From the NCBI GenBank assembly GCA_963846925.1, contig CAWJXW010000004.1:186001-250000 (forward strand): 64,000 nt of DNA, in the 5' to 3' direction. Position 1 is the stretch's first letter. Each line of letters opens with the position of its first letter. This document shows, one piece after another, positions 16,643 through 26,637 of this stretch. The notes beneath the pieces were generated by a model. That model was not told the origin of the DNA. It did no database searches and was given only the letters and a program-made list of their open reading frames with translations. This DNA comes from JAQBQB01 sp963846925 (GTDB lineage: Bacteria > Gemmatimonadota > Gemmatimonadetes > Gemmatimonadales > Gemmatimonadaceae). The position numbers were made by a program, and so were the translations under genes.

Positions 16643-18815
16643 CTACTCGGCGACCACCCGCTCGCGGCGCGCGACCTCGGTAACACCCTTCACGCGCCGT
16701 GCCGCGCGGATGATCTTCTCGAGGTGCGCCAGGTTCTCGACCTCGACGAGGAGTGATCCGGTGAGCCGCCCGTCGGTGCTGCGCAGGTCCATGCTCTTGA
16801 TGTCGGTGCCGGTCGAGCTCACGGCGGCGGCAATGTCGGCGTAGAGCCCGCGACGGTCGTTGCCCTCGAGCGCGAGGCGGATGCCGAAGCGCTCACCCTG
16901 CGCCTCCTGCCAGTCGATCTCCAATCGACGCTCGGGCTCGTGCGCGAGGATCAGCAGGTTGGGACAGTCGGCGCGATGGATGCTCACGCCGCGTCCGCGC
17001 GTCACGTATCCGACGACGAGGTCACCGGGGACGGGCTGGCAGCACTGGGCATAGCGCACCATGAGCCCGTCCTGGCCCTGGATACGAACGCCCTTCGTCC
17101 CGCGCACGCGATCCACGAAGCGGTCGAACACGCTTGGCTTCGGCGGCTCGGTTTCGTGCGCGTCGGGATAGAGATGCCTGAGGGCCAGCGTCACGTTCAC
17201 GTCGCCCTGACCGATCGACGCCAGGAGATGCGTCGCGTCCGTGAGGCTGAGTGCCTTCGCCGCGGCGAGCATCTGATCGTCGTCGACGCGCGTGAGGCGG
17301 CGGCGCTTGATCTCGCGATCGAGCATGTCCTGCCCGAGTTTTTCGGCCGACGACTGCGCTTCGCGCTTGAGGACCTGGCGAATCTTGTGGCGCGCGCGGC
17401 CGGTGCGAACGTGCGCAAGCCAATCACGCGTCGGCCGAGCGGTGTTCGACGTGATGATCTCGACCGTCTCCGAGTTGCGCAGCGGCCGGGAGAGCGGCGC
17501 GATGCGCCCGTTCACCTTCGCGCCGGCACAATGCAGCCCGATCTCGGTGTGCACGGCGAACGCGAAGTCGAGCGGGGTCGCGCCCTTCGGCAGCTGAATG
17601 ACGTCGCCCGTCGGCGTGAAGACGAAGATCTCGTCCTGATACAAGTCGAGCTTGAGGAACTCGAGGAACTCGTCGGGCGTCTTGGCGTCCATCTGCAGCT
17701 CGAGCACCTGCCGGAACCAGGAGAGGTGCCGATCGAGCTCGTCGCTCTTCGCGTCCTCCTTGTAGCGCCAGTGCGCCGCGATGCCGTAGTCCGCCGTGCG
17801 GTGCATGTCGCGCGTGCGGATCTGAACTTCGTAGAGTTGTCGTCCAGGACCGAAAACCGTGGTGTGAAGCGACTGGTAGCCGTTCGACTTGGGCTGCGCG
17901 ATGTAGTCCTTGATGCGCTCCTGCACCGGCGTCCATCCGTCGTGGATGATGCCGAGCGCGTGGTAGCAGTCGGGCACCGAGTTGACGAGCACGCGGATGG
18001 CGAGGAGGTCGTAGATCTCCTCGTACGGCTTCTCGCGCTGCTTCATCTTCTTGTAGATCGACCACAGGTGCTTGGGCCGCCCCGTGACCTCGACGTCCTT
18101 GATGCCGGACTGCGTGAGGCGGGCGATGAGCGGCTCGGCCATCTGCTTGATCAAGCGCTTCGCGCTCGCCGCGCTTCTGCGCGACCTTCTTCGCCAGGGC
18201 CTTGTACTCGTCGGACTCGATGTGCTTGAACGACAGGTCCTCGAGCTCCCACCGCAGCTTGGCCATACCAAAACGATGGGCGAGCGGCGCGTAGAGGTCG
18301 CGCGTTTCCTGCGCGATGCGGACGCGCTTCTCCGGCGGCAGATACTCGAGCGTCCGCATGTTGTGCAGGCGGTCGGCGAGCTTGACGATGATGACGCGCG
18401 CGTCCTTGGCGATCGAGAGGAGCAGCTTGCGATAGCTCTCGACCTGCCGCTCCTGCGTCGATCCGCCCGTCGGCAGCTTGGCGATCTTCGTGAGCCCGTC
18501 GACGATGTCGGCGATCGGACGCCCGAACTCCTTCTGCACGTCGGCGATCGTGAGCTTGGTGTCTTCGACGACGTCGTGGAGCAGCCCGGCGGCGACGGTC
18601 ACCGAATCGAGCTGCAGCTCGGCGAGGATCTTCGCGACCTCGACCGAGTGCGTGATGTACGGCTCGCCCGAGTTGCGGCGTTGGCCGCGGTGCGCCTCCT
18701 CGCTGAAGCGATAGGCGCGCACGAGCAGTTCGCGATCGAGCTTGTCGTGGAGCGGCGGCTCGTCTTCGCGCCAACCCGGCATCACCTCGCGGACGGTCGC
18801 GCTCGCGGCGGTCAC
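16643..18815 (-). CDS. rel: Bifunctional (p)ppGpp synthetase/hydrolase, one frame break
   Basis: Makes and degrades the stringent-response alarmone (p)ppGpp. In order: HD hydrolase domain (HSVEVAKIL, LLHDVVEDT with His80-Asp81), synthetase domain (IYDLLAIRVLVNSVPDCYHA, then SNGYQSLHTTVFGP), TGS domain (EIFVFTPTGDVIQLPKGATP), a Cys-containing zinc-finger-like region (RYAQCCQPVPGD) and a C-terminal ACT domain. The intact HD points to a bifunctional enzyme. The frame breaks at 18153-18154; removing one base there gives EREALIKQMAEPL and a 723-residue protein, the normal length. Its ATG overlaps the radC stop as ATGA, so radC and rel are coupled. Confidence 0.92.
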
Positions 18816-19516
18816 AGCAACCCCGCCTCGGCGAAGCTGGTGTAGCGGCCGCGCCCGATGATCACGTGGTCGTGCACGGGAATGTCGAGGAGACGTCCGG
18901 CGGCGACGAGCTGTTCGGTGATCGAGCGGTCGTCGGCGGACGGAACCGGGTCGCCGCTCGGATGGTTGTGGACGAGAATCACGGCCGCGGCGCGCTCGGC
19001 GATCGCCTCGCGAAAGACTTCGCGCGGGTGCACGAGCGACGACGACAGCAGCCCGCGCGTGATGGTGATATCACGCTCGAGGCGATGCTGCGCGTCCAAA
19101 ACGGCGACGTGGAACTCTTCCACGGGCAAATCCTCCATGCGCGGCGCGAAGTACTCCACGACGTCGCGCGGTGAGCGGACCGGCGCGCCGTCCTGCCGTC
19201 CTTCGAGAGCCATGCGGCGCCCGAGCTCCAACGACGCATGAATCGTCACCGCACGAGCCATTCCCACCCCTGGAATCGTCGTGAGCGCGGCCACCGGTTG
19301 ACGAGCAATTCGGCGCAGCGCACCTCCGGCGTCGGCAAGGACGGCGTGTCCCAACTGCACCGCCGTCCGGCCTAAGCCGCCCGACCCCATCAGAATCGCG
19401 AGCAACTCGGCACTGCTGAGCGCCTGCGCTCCGAGATCGACGAGCCGCTCTCGAGGCCGCTCCGATCGGGGCAACTCTCGAATACTTAATGATTTCCCGG
19501 GGTCCTGGCCAGGCAT
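18812..19516 (-). CDS. radC: RadC family JAB-domain protein
   Basis: A 234-residue protein with an N-terminal helix-hairpin-helix part (LTTIPGVGMARAVTIHAS) and a C-terminal MPN/JAB metalloprotease-like domain holding the signature ILVHNHPSGDPVPSADD. The molecular role of RadC is unsettled; the name comes from an early repair link. It lies directly upstream of rel with an ATGA overlap. An 8-base inverted repeat (19521-19528 with 19539-19546) sits just before its start. Confidence 0.92.
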   Translation of the reverse strand: MPGQDPGKSLSIRELPRSERPRERLVDLGAQALSSAELLAILMGSGGLGRTAVQLGHAVLADAGGALRRIARQPVAALTTIPGVGMARAVTIHASLELGRRMALEGRQDGAPVRSPRDVVEYFAPRMEDLPVEEFHVAVLDAQHRLERDITITRGLLSSSLVHPREVFREAIAERAAAVILVHNHPSGDPVPSADDRSITEQLVAAGRLLDIPVHDHVIIGRGRYTSFAEAGLL

Positions 19517-19613
19517 CGGAGGCCGTCATCGAAAAAGTTGACGGCCAAATTGGGCACTTGGCGCCCGGGCACCCTCACCAAATCGGTTCGGGCAGGATCA
19601 GGAAAACCGGGGC

Positions 19614-22600
19614 TTAGACGTGCGCCCCATGGCACTTCTTGTACTTCTTCCCCGAGCCGCACGGACACGGATCGTTGCGGCCGACGTTCGTCCAATCGCC
19701 GGTGCCCTGTGGCGGACTCCCCGACAACGAACGGTTTCTTCCCGCGCCGACGATGACCGGATCCTTGCGCGCCGTGACCGGTTTTTCCGCGGGCGCCTCG
19801 GCTGGCCCGCTGTCGATCACGGCATCGGTTCCATTGGTCGCCGGCGGCTTGCCGTCGTCCACGGGCACGTCCTCGAGGATGCCGAGCGCGTTGTACCGCT
19901 TGGTCGGCTTGGCCTGCGGCGGCGGTGGCGGCGGGGCCGGCGCCTCGAACACGATCTGCACCTTGAGAAAGCGGTCGGCGAAGGTGTTGTAGATGTCGTT
20001 CATGAGGTCCACGAACATCGTGTACGCTTCCTGCTTGTACTCGATGAGCGGGTCCTTCTGCCCCCAGCTGCGGTACGTGATCGTGTTGCGGAGCTGGTCG
20101 AGATCGTAGAGGTGATCCTTCCACTTCTCGTCCAGCACGTTGAGCATGACGAGCGACAGCAAGCGATCGCCGTAGGGCGTGCCCATCTCGTCGCGAACCG
20201 TGTCGAGGCTCGCGAGCTTGGCGTAGAAGGCCTTGCGCGACGCCTCCACCGACGCGTTCACCGCGCCGCTCTGGTCCGTGGGGCGGAGGTCGTGCTTCTC
20301 GAATTCCGGAACCTGAAGCAGGTAGTGCATCAGGAGATCCTGGCGGAGCAGGTCGAAATCCCACTGCTCGCCCTCCTGGAACTCCTCGAGGTTCGTCTCG
20401 ACGCGATGGGTGATCGCCTTCTCGATCATCTTCAGCGCTTCGCCCTTGAGCTCTTCCCCGCCCTCGAGCGCGAACGTGCGCAGCGAATAGATCACCTCGC
20501 GCTGCTGATTCATCACGTCGTCGTAGTCGAGCAATCGCTTGCGCGACTGGAAGTGCTGGAGCTCGACGCGTTTCTGCGCGCCCTCGATCGACCTCGTGAT
20601 GAGCGGGTGCGTGAGGACTTCGCCCTCCTGCGCACCCATCCGGTCCATGAGCGACGCGATGCGCTCGGACCCGAAGAGGCGCATCAGGTCGTCTTCGAGC
20701 GACAGGAAGAACTGCGAAGCGCCCGGGTCGCCCTGACGGCCCGAACGACCGCGCAGCTGACGATCGATGCGGCGCGACTCGTGGCGTTCCGAACCGATGA
20801 TGTGGAGACCGCCGTCCTCGATGACGTCGATCTCCTTGCCCTCGGGATCTTTGATCTTCGACGGCTTCGACTGCGTGACGCCGGGACCGAGTTTGATGTC
20901 GGTTCCGCGGCCGGCCATGTTGGTCGCGATCGTCACTCCAGCGGTCTGTCCGGCGAGCGCCACGATCTCCGCTTCGCGCTGGTGGTACTTCGCGTTGAGG
21001 ACGTTGTGCGTGAGCCCGCCGCGGCTGAAGAGCTTGGACAGCGTCTCGGACGCTTCGACGCTCGTCGTGCCGATCAGCACCGGGAAGCCGAGGTCGTGCA
21101 ACCGGCGCGTCTCCTCGACGATCGCGTTGTACTTCTCGCGGCGCGTCTTGTAGACGAGGTCGTGGCGGTCGTCGCGGACCATCGGCTTGTTGGTCGGGAT
21201 GACCGAGACTTCGAGCTTGTAGATCTGGTAGAACTCCGTCTCTTCCGTCTCGGCCGTGCCGGTCATGCCGGCCAGCTTGTCGTACATGCGGAAGTAGTTC
21301 TGAATCGTGATCGTGGCGAGGGTCTGCGTCTCGCCCTTCACCGTTACGCCTTCCTTCGCCTCGACCGCCTGGTGCAACCCCTCCGACCAGCGGCGTCCGG
21401 GCATCGTGCGGCCCGTGAACTCGTCGACGATCAACACTTCGCCGTCCTGCACGACGTAGTTCACGTCGCGCTCGAACAGCGCGTGCGCGCGGAGGAGCTG
21501 GTGGACGATGTTCAGCCGCTCGGCCGTCTGCGCGTACGCGATCTCGACCTTTTGCCGCTCCGCGAGCCGCTGCTCGGGGGTCATCGAGTGGTCGTGGTCG
21601 AGACGGCCGATGTCCAACGCGAGGTCCGGGAGCACGAACGACTCGTGCTCGGTCGGCGACATGAAGGCCACGCCTTCGTCGGTCAGGTGCACCGACTGTC
21701 CCTTTTCGTCGAGGACGAAGAGCAGGTCGTTCTCGATGTCGCGGTATTGCTGCTTCGACGCCGGAAGCCGGCGGTCGGCGATGTGATCCAGCTCCTGCTT
21801 CTGCACGAGCTGTTTGTTCCCCGGCTCCTGCAGCTGCTTCATGAGGCGCTTGTTCTTCGGGCTTCCGAGCTGCGCCTTGTACAGACGGAGCGCCGCCGAC
21901 GCGGTGTCCCCCTTCGACATGTCGCGTTCGGCTTCGCCGACCAGCGAGTTGACCAGCTCCGTCTGACGACGGAACAACCGCGCGACGGACGCGTTGTGCT
22001 CGAAGTACATCGCGTCGTTCTCATTCCCGACCGGGCCCGAGATGATGAGCGGCGTGCGCGCCTCGTCGATCAGCACCGAGTCCACTTCGTCGACGATCGC
22101 GTAGACGTGCGAGCGCTGCACGCGCTGCTCGAGCGACACGACCATGTTGTCGCGCAGATAGTCGAACCCGAACTCGTTGTTCGTGCCGTACGTGATGTCG
22201 GCCGCGTACGCCGCGCGGCGATCCGGCGTCCCCGGCTCGGTGTCATCCAGACAGGCGACCGTCAGCCCCAGGTAGCTGTACAGGTGCCCCATCCACTGCG
22301 AGTCGCGGCGGGCGAGGTACGAGTTGACGGTGACGAGGTGCGCCCCTTTCCCGGGGAGCGCATTCAGAAAGAGCGGCAGCGTCGCGACGAGCGTCTTGCC
22401 CTCGCCCGTGGCCATTTCGCCGATCTTGCCGAAGTGCAGCTGGATGCCGCCCATGAGCTGCACGTCGTAGTGCACCATGTCCCACGTCATCTCGTGGCCG
22501 GTGACGACGAGAGTCGTTCCGAGCAGACGACGCGCGCCCTCGCGCACGGTGGCGAACGCCTCCGGGAGAATCTCGTCGAGAACCTCGGCGATCGCTTCGC

Positions 22601-22904
22601 GGAGCTTTCCCTCGGCGCCGCCGCGTCCGTCAGCACCGCTCAGCTCCGCGTCGATGCGCTCGCGCTCCACAGGGTCAGCGGCTACACGCTTCCGCTCGCG
22701 GAGGTCGGCGACATTGGCCTCGAGCTCCTGCGTCCGCTCGCGAATGATGCCGCGCAGCTTCGCCGTCTGCCCGCGCAGCTCCTCTTCGGAGACGTCGTGC
22801 AGCCGAGCGTACTCGGCGTTGATCTCGTCAACGACCGGCTGGATCTTCCTGCGTTCGCGTTCGTGCCGCGTTCCGAAGACGGCGCCGATGACTGACTTGA
22901 GCAT
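19614..22904 (-). CDS. secA: Protein translocase ATPase SecA
   Basis: A 1096-residue motor that drives preproteins through SecYEG, beginning MLKSVIGAVFGTRHERERRK at ATG 22904. Nucleotide-binding motifs MATGEGKTLVATLPLFLNA and IVDEVDSVLIDEARTPLIIS are present, as are NMAGRGTDIKLGPGV and RQLRGRSGRQGDPG. The C-terminus is a Pro-rich linker followed by a zinc-binding SEC-C tail, NDPCPCGSGKKYKKCHG. It is longer than the 900-residue E. coli protein because of insertions such as that around residues 280-380. It follows nadD by 8 bases. Confidence 0.97.
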   Translation of the reverse strand: MLKSVIGAVFGTRHERERRKIQPVVDEINAEYARLHDVSEEELRGQTAKLRGIIRERTQELEANVADLRERKRVAADPVERERIDAELSGADGRGGAEGKLREAIAEVLDEILPEAFATVREGARRLLGTTLVVTGHEMTWDMVHYDVQLMGGIQLHFGKIGEMATGEGKTLVATLPLFLNALPGKGAHLVTVNSYLARRDSQWMGHLYSYLGLTVACLDDTEPGTPDRRAAYAADITYGTNNEFGFDYLRDNMVVSLEQRVQRSHVYAIVDEVDSVLIDEARTPLIISGPVGNENDAMYFEHNASVARLFRRQTELVNSLVGEAERDMSKGDTASAALRLYKAQLGSPKNKRLMKQLQEPGNKQLVQKQELDHIADRRLPASKQQYRDIENDLLFVLDEKGQSVHLTDEGVAFMSPTEHESFVLPDLALDIGRLDHDHSMTPEQRLAERQKVEIAYAQTAERLNIVHQLLRAHALFERDVNYVVQDGEVLIVDEFTGRTMPGRRWSEGLHQAVEAKEGVTVKGETQTLATITIQNYFRMYDKLAGMTGTAETEETEFYQIYKLEVSVIPTNKPMVRDDRHDLVYKTRREKYNAIVEETRRLHDLGFPVLIGTTSVEASETLSKLFSRGGLTHNVLNAKYHQREAEIVALAGQTAGVTIATNMAGRGTDIKLGPGVTQSKPSKIKDPEGKEIDVIEDGGLHIIGSERHESRRIDRQLRGRSGRQGDPGASQFFLSLEDDLMRLFGSERIASLMDRMGAQEGEVLTHPLITRSIEGAQKRVELQHFQSRKRLLDYDDVMNQQREVIYSLRTFALEGGEELKGEALKMIEKAITHRVETNLEEFQEGEQWDFDLLRQDLLMHYLLQVPEFEKHDLRPTDQSGAVNASVEASRKAFYAKLASLDTVRDEMGTPYGDRLLSLVMLNVLDEKWKDHLYDLDQLRNTITYRSWGQKDPLIEYKQEAYTMFVDLMNDIYNTFADRFLKVQIVFEAPAPPPPPPQAKPTKRYNALGILEDVPVDDGKPPATNGTDAVIDSGPAEAPAEKPVTARKDPVIVGAGRNRSLSGSPPQGTGDWTNVGRNDPCPCGSGKKYKKCHGAHV

Positions 22905-22912
22905 GCGGTCCT

Positions 22913-23485
22913 CTATTGGTACAGACGCTCGGCCGCGATAAATGCGGCGACGGCGTCCGGCACGAACCCTCGAATCGACTTGCCTTCCCGCACCCGGCGA
23001 CGCACCTCGGTAGACGAGATGTCGATCCGCCGCGTTTCCAGCGACTTCGGCGCGCCTGGAATCGCCGCCAGATTGGCCGCGTCGCCCGCCCGGACCATCA
23101 CGACGATCGTGGCGAGCGCCGTAACACGCTCCGGCGCGCGCCATTTGGCGAACGAGTGCGTGACGTCGGCGCCGACGAGCCAGAAGAGCTCCGCTCCGGG
23201 CCACCGTCCGCCCAGCGCCGCCAGCGTGTCAACCGTGTAAGATAACCCGCCACGGTCGATCTCGATCGAGTCGACCTCGAAGCGCGGATCACCATCGACG
23301 AGCAACCGTGTCATCGCCAGTCGCTGCGCCGCCGTTGCCTCGGTGAGTCCGGCCTTGAGAGGCTGCGAAGCCGCGGGAATGAACACGAGTCGATCGAGAG
23401 ACAGAGCGTCGAAAACATCGCCGGCGGCCAGGAGGTGGCCGTTGTGCGGAGGATCAAAGCTCCCTCCGAGGAGCCCGATCCGCAC
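22913..23485 (-). CDS. nadD: Nicotinate-nucleotide adenylyltransferase
   Basis: A 190-residue enzyme that adenylates nicotinate mononucleotide in NAD synthesis. The nucleotidyltransferase motif GGSFDPPHNGH (residues 7-17) and the second motif DISSTEVRRRVREG are both intact. It lies 3 bases from the bamD stop and 8 from the secA start on the same strand, giving the transcription order bamD-nadD-secA. Confidence 0.95.
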   Translation of the reverse strand: MRIGLLGGSFDPPHNGHLLAAGDVFDALSLDRLVFIPAASQPLKAGLTEATAAQRLAMTRLLVDGDPRFEVDSIEIDRGGLSYTVDTLAALGGRWPGAELFWLVGADVTHSFAKWRAPERVTALATIVVMVRAGDAANLAAIPGAPKSLETRRIDISSTEVRRRVREGKSIRGFVPDAVAAFIAAERLYQ

Positions 23486-23488
23486 CGG

Positions 23489-24316
23489 TCAGCGCTCAGT
23501 TGGCGACGGGGACGGCGGGGGGGGCTTCACGGCCGCCGTCTGCCCCGAGTCCGCCCGCGCGGTGGGCGCGTTTGGAATTCCCTTGCACGTCTCCAGGGCA
23601 TGCGGGTCGTTCGGGTAGCGCTGCCGGACCTGCGTGCACATGTCGCTGGCGTCGTCCTTGTATTTCACGTCCTTGTATACGTCCACCAAGCGAAGCGCCG
23701 CGTCGTACGCCTTCGGCGTGTTCGCGTACTTGGTGAGGATGTCCTTGAGATAGATGATGGCCGAGTACGGATCCTTGCGCCGGATGTAGTACATCCCGGC
23801 GTCGTAATCCTTGATCGCGAACCAATTCTCCAGCTCGGCGATCTCCTTCTGCGCGACGGCCACGAGAGGCGACGTCGGATAGAGACCGATGAGCGTGTTG
23901 TACGAGGCGAGCGACGTCTCGCCGTACGTCGGGTCGAGCTGGGGCTTCCGCCACATTCGGCGATACGAACGCGCCGTCTCGAGGGCGGCGTCGTCGGCGA
24001 GCGAGTCTTCCGGAAATGTCTGCACGAGGCGGTCGTAGCTCTGAGCCGCCAACAGGTGCTCGTCCATGCGGTCGTGCGCGGACGCCAGATACCAGTACGA
24101 CCGCGGCAGCAGGGTGTCGCGGGGCGGCAGGTCCGTCGTCAGCTTCTCGAACCCGGCGACCGCATCGTCCCAATGGTGCCGGTCATACGCGCGCAACGAG
24201 GCGGTGTAAAGCGCCTCGTTCGTCGTGAAGTTCTTGAGCTGAAATTCCGGCCGGCACGCCGCAACGCCAACCAACACGACCAGCGCCGCGACGAGTCTGC
24301 GAGGGAATCGGTGCAT
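23489..24316 (-). CDS. bamD: Outer membrane assembly lipoprotein BamD
   Basis: A 275-residue lipoprotein of the BAM complex, which inserts beta-barrel proteins in the outer membrane. The ATG at 24316 gives a signal peptide ending at the lipobox GVAAC (Cys about residue 21). TPR-like repeats follow, e.g. YDRHHWDDAVAGFEKLTTDL and YYIRRKDPYSAIIYLKDILT. The C-terminal 25 residues are a Pro/Ser tail. Its presence shows a two-membrane envelope. Longer upstream readings lack a signal peptide and overlap the epimerase gene. Confidence 0.88.
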   Translation of the reverse strand: MHRFPRRLVAALVVLVGVAACRPEFQLKNFTTNEALYTASLRAYDRHHWDDAVAGFEKLTTDLPPRDTLLPRSYWYLASAHDRMDEHLLAAQSYDRLVQTFPEDSLADDAALETARSYRRMWRKPQLDPTYGETSLASYNTLIGLYPTSPLVAVAQKEIAELENWFAIKDYDAGMYYIRRKDPYSAIIYLKDILTKYANTPKAYDAALRLVDVYKDVKYKDDASDMCTQVRQRYPNDPHALETCKGIPNAPTARADSGQTAAVKPPPPSPSPTER

Positions 24317-24422
24317 ATCCGGCTGGTACCCCGGGAGTGTGGCATCGGTTCGGACGCGAACCTGTAAAGCTAACCGGCAAGCCCCGTGCGGGTGTGCTCC
24401 CGGTCTCGCCCGAACCCGGCGG

Positions 24423-25289
24423 CTATCCGCCGTTCTTGAACTCCCGGATCCAGTCCATGACGTCCACCGTGGCCTCCCAGCCAAGCTCGTCGCGGGCACG
24501 CGTCGGATCGTCGGCCACGTCGTGGCGCCCGGAGTATCCGTCGACCATCGTGATCGGGCCGCCGAAGGCCTTGGCGATGTCCAGGACGCTGTACGACTTG
24601 GCGGCCCGGAGCGCGTATCCGTCGCCATGTCCCTGTTCGCCAACCAGGACGATGCCTCGCGCGAGGTCGCGGACGAACGTGAACGCGCGTCGCTGGGTTC
24701 CGGGCGAAACGATCTCGAGCGGCTTGCCGGCGCGATGGAGCTCCTGAAATCGGGCGATGAGCGTGGCATACCGGCCGGTGCCGACTTCTCGCGGGCCGAA
24801 CGCGTTGTAGAAATAGCAGATCGCGTAGTCGAGGTCGAACCATCGCCCGTAGTCGTTGATGAGGTCGACGTTCGTCGCCTTGGTGAACGAATAGGGGTTC
24901 TGATGCCGCCCGTCACCCTCGATGGCGAACTTGGTGCTCGACGCCGAGTACACCAGCTTGCCGACGCCGCGCTGCCGGCAGAATTCGGCGACCGCGAACG
25001 TCCCGACGATGTTGTAATCGTAGACCGTCGCCACGTCGTCGAAGCTGGTCGCGATGCGCGCGTACTCGCCGAGGTGGTAGACGACGTCCGGCGTTTCGGG
25101 CACGAGGCGGGCGATCTCCTTCGTGTGGCCGTCACGATACTCCGCCCCGGCGACGTGGTTCTCGCGCGTTCCCGTCGAGTAGTTGTCGAGCGAGATGACA
25201 CGGTTGTCCGTATCAGCCGCGAGCAGTTCGACGACATGCGAGCCGACGTGACCCGCGCCGCCCGTGACGAGGATCGTCCGCGCGGTCAT
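24423..25289 (-). CDS. NAD-dependent nucleotide-sugar epimerase/dehydratase
   Basis: A 288-residue extended short-chain dehydrogenase. The NAD site is LVTGGAGHVGSHVVELL, and the active-site Tyr-Lys pair is in NPYSFTKATN with the catalytic serine in YSASSTKFA. The family interconverts or dehydrates NDP-sugars; a GalE- or UDP-glucuronate-epimerase-like role is plausible beside ugd, but the substrate cannot be read from sequence. It is the last gene of the nucleotide-sugar operon, 25 bases after ugd. Confidence 0.82.
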   Translation of the reverse strand: MTARTILVTGGAGHVGSHVVELLAADTDNRVISLDNYSTGTRENHVAGAEYRDGHTKEIARLVPETPDVVYHLGEYARIATSFDDVATVYDYNIVGTFAVAEFCRQRGVGKLVYSASSTKFAIEGDGRHQNPYSFTKATNVDLINDYGRWFDLDYAICYFYNAFGPREVGTGRYATLIARFQELHRAGKPLEIVSPGTQRRAFTFVRDLARGIVLVGEQGHGDGYALRAAKSYSVLDIAKAFGGPITMVDGYSGRHDVADDPTRARDELGWEATVDVMDWIREFKNGG

Positions 25290-25314
25290 GGCATTCGCGC
25301 GGGGCCGAAGCGTG

Positions 25315-26625
25315 TCACGCGATCGCCCGGCGCCCGATCGAGTAGTACTGGAACCCGAGCTCCGCCATTCGATGGAGCGGATAGAGGTTCCGCCCGTCCA
25401 CGATGATGGGCCGCTTGAGCACCTGTTTGATGCGCGCGAAATCCGGGTGGCGGTACTCGTTCCAATCGGTCACGACGGCCAGCGCGTCGGCGCCGGTCGC
25501 CGCCTGATAGCCGGACGCCGCGAACTCGACGCGCGATCCCAGCCGCCGCGCCGCCTCGTCCATCGCGACGGGATCGTGCGCGACGACCGTCGCCCCGGCG
25601 GCGAGAAGCTCCTCGATGAGCGTCAGCGCGGGAGCCTCGCGCATGTCGTCGGTGTTCGGTTTGAACGCCAATCCCCACACCGCGACGCGCGTCCCCGCGA
25701 CGCTGCCGCCAAGCGCTGTGGTCAGCTTCGCGAACATGCGGTGCTTCTGATCGTCGTTGACCGCCTCGACCGCTTCGAGAATGCGCAGGCACGTCTCCTC
25801 GTCGCGGGCGGTCTTCACGAGCGCCTTCACGTCCTTGGGGAAGCACGAGCCGCCGTACCCCGGGCCCGGAAACAGAAACGCCGATCCGATGCGTTCGTCG
25901 CTCCCGATGCCCTTGCGCACGACGTCCACGTTCGCGCCGACGCGCTCGCAGAGCTCGGCGATGTCGTTCATGAACGAGATGCGAGTCGCGAGCATGGCGT
26001 TCGCCGCGTACTTCGTCATCTCGGCGGACGGGAGATCCATGAAGATGATCGGCCGCCCCGTGCGGACGAACGGCGCGTAGAGCTCGGCCATCACGCTGCG
26101 CGCGTGATCCGTCTCGGCGCCGAGCACGACACGGTCGGGCTTCATGAAGTCGTCGACGGCCGCGCCTTCCTTGAGAAACTCGGGGTTGCTGACGACGTGA
26201 AACGGAAAGCGGGCGTGGCGGCCGACGGCCTCGGAGACCTTCGCCGCCGTCCCGACGGGCACCGTCGACTTCGTGACGACGACGGTCTCGCGCGCCATGC
26301 TGCGGCCGATCGTCTCGGCGACGTTCAGCACGTAACGCAGGTCGGCGGAGCCGTCTTCGTCCGGCGGCGTTCCGACGGCGATGAACACGACTTCGGCGCC
26401 CGCGATCGCGGCGCTCACGTCGGTGGTGAACGACAGCCGCCGGGCCGATTGGTTGCGTGCGACGAGGTGATCGAGGCCCGGTTCGTAGATGGGCAGGACG
26501 TTCTTGAGCAGCCCCTCGATCTTGGCGGCGTCGACGTCCGCGCCGGTCACCTGATTGCCGGTTTCCGACAGGCACGCCCCGACCACGAGGCCGACGTAGC
26601 CCGTTCCGACGACCGCGATGTTCAT
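25315..26625 (-). CDS. ugd: UDP-glucose 6-dehydrogenase
   Basis: A 436-residue enzyme that oxidises UDP-glucose twice with NAD to UDP-glucuronate. It begins MNIAVVGTGYVGLVVGACLS (NAD site) and carries the catalytic cysteine in GPGYGGSCFPKDVKAL, typical of Ugd rather than of the UDP-GlcNAc dehydrogenases. C-terminal motif VWGLAFKPNTDDMREAPAL is intact. It sits 12 bases after the WbpA-like gene, so two related dehydrogenases of different specificity are adjacent. Confidence 0.92.
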   Translation of the reverse strand: MNIAVVGTGYVGLVVGACLSETGNQVTGADVDAAKIEGLLKNVLPIYEPGLDHLVARNQSARRLSFTTDVSAAIAGAEVVFIAVGTPPDEDGSADLRYVLNVAETIGRSMARETVVVTKSTVPVGTAAKVSEAVGRHARFPFHVVSNPEFLKEGAAVDDFMKPDRVVLGAETDHARSVMAELYAPFVRTGRPIIFMDLPSAEMTKYAANAMLATRISFMNDIAELCERVGANVDVVRKGIGSDERIGSAFLFPGPGYGGSCFPKDVKALVKTARDEETCLRILEAVEAVNDDQKHRMFAKLTTALGGSVAGTRVAVWGLAFKPNTDDMREAPALTLIEELLAAGATVVAHDPVAMDEAARRLGSRVEFAASGYQAATGADALAVVTDWNEYRHPDFARIKQVLKRPIIVDGRNLYPLHRMAELGFQYYSIGRRAIA

Positions 26626-26637
26626 TTCAGCGGACCC

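Noticed and set aside
19521..19546. Inverted repeat GGCCGTCA/TGACGGCC before radC as a terminator
   Set aside because: The loop is 10 bases and no T run follows on either strand; it could be an operator, but nothing else supports it.
19620..22895. A 1091-residue open frame on the plus strand opposite secA
   Set aside because: It is antisense to a fully conserved SecA and has the Arg/Leu/Val-rich composition of a GC shadow. The same holds for the 1073-residue frame opposite carB.
24347..24362. GGTTCG/CGAACC hairpin between bamD and the epimerase as a terminator
   Set aside because: Six-base arms and no T run; such short GC-rich pairs are expected by chance here.
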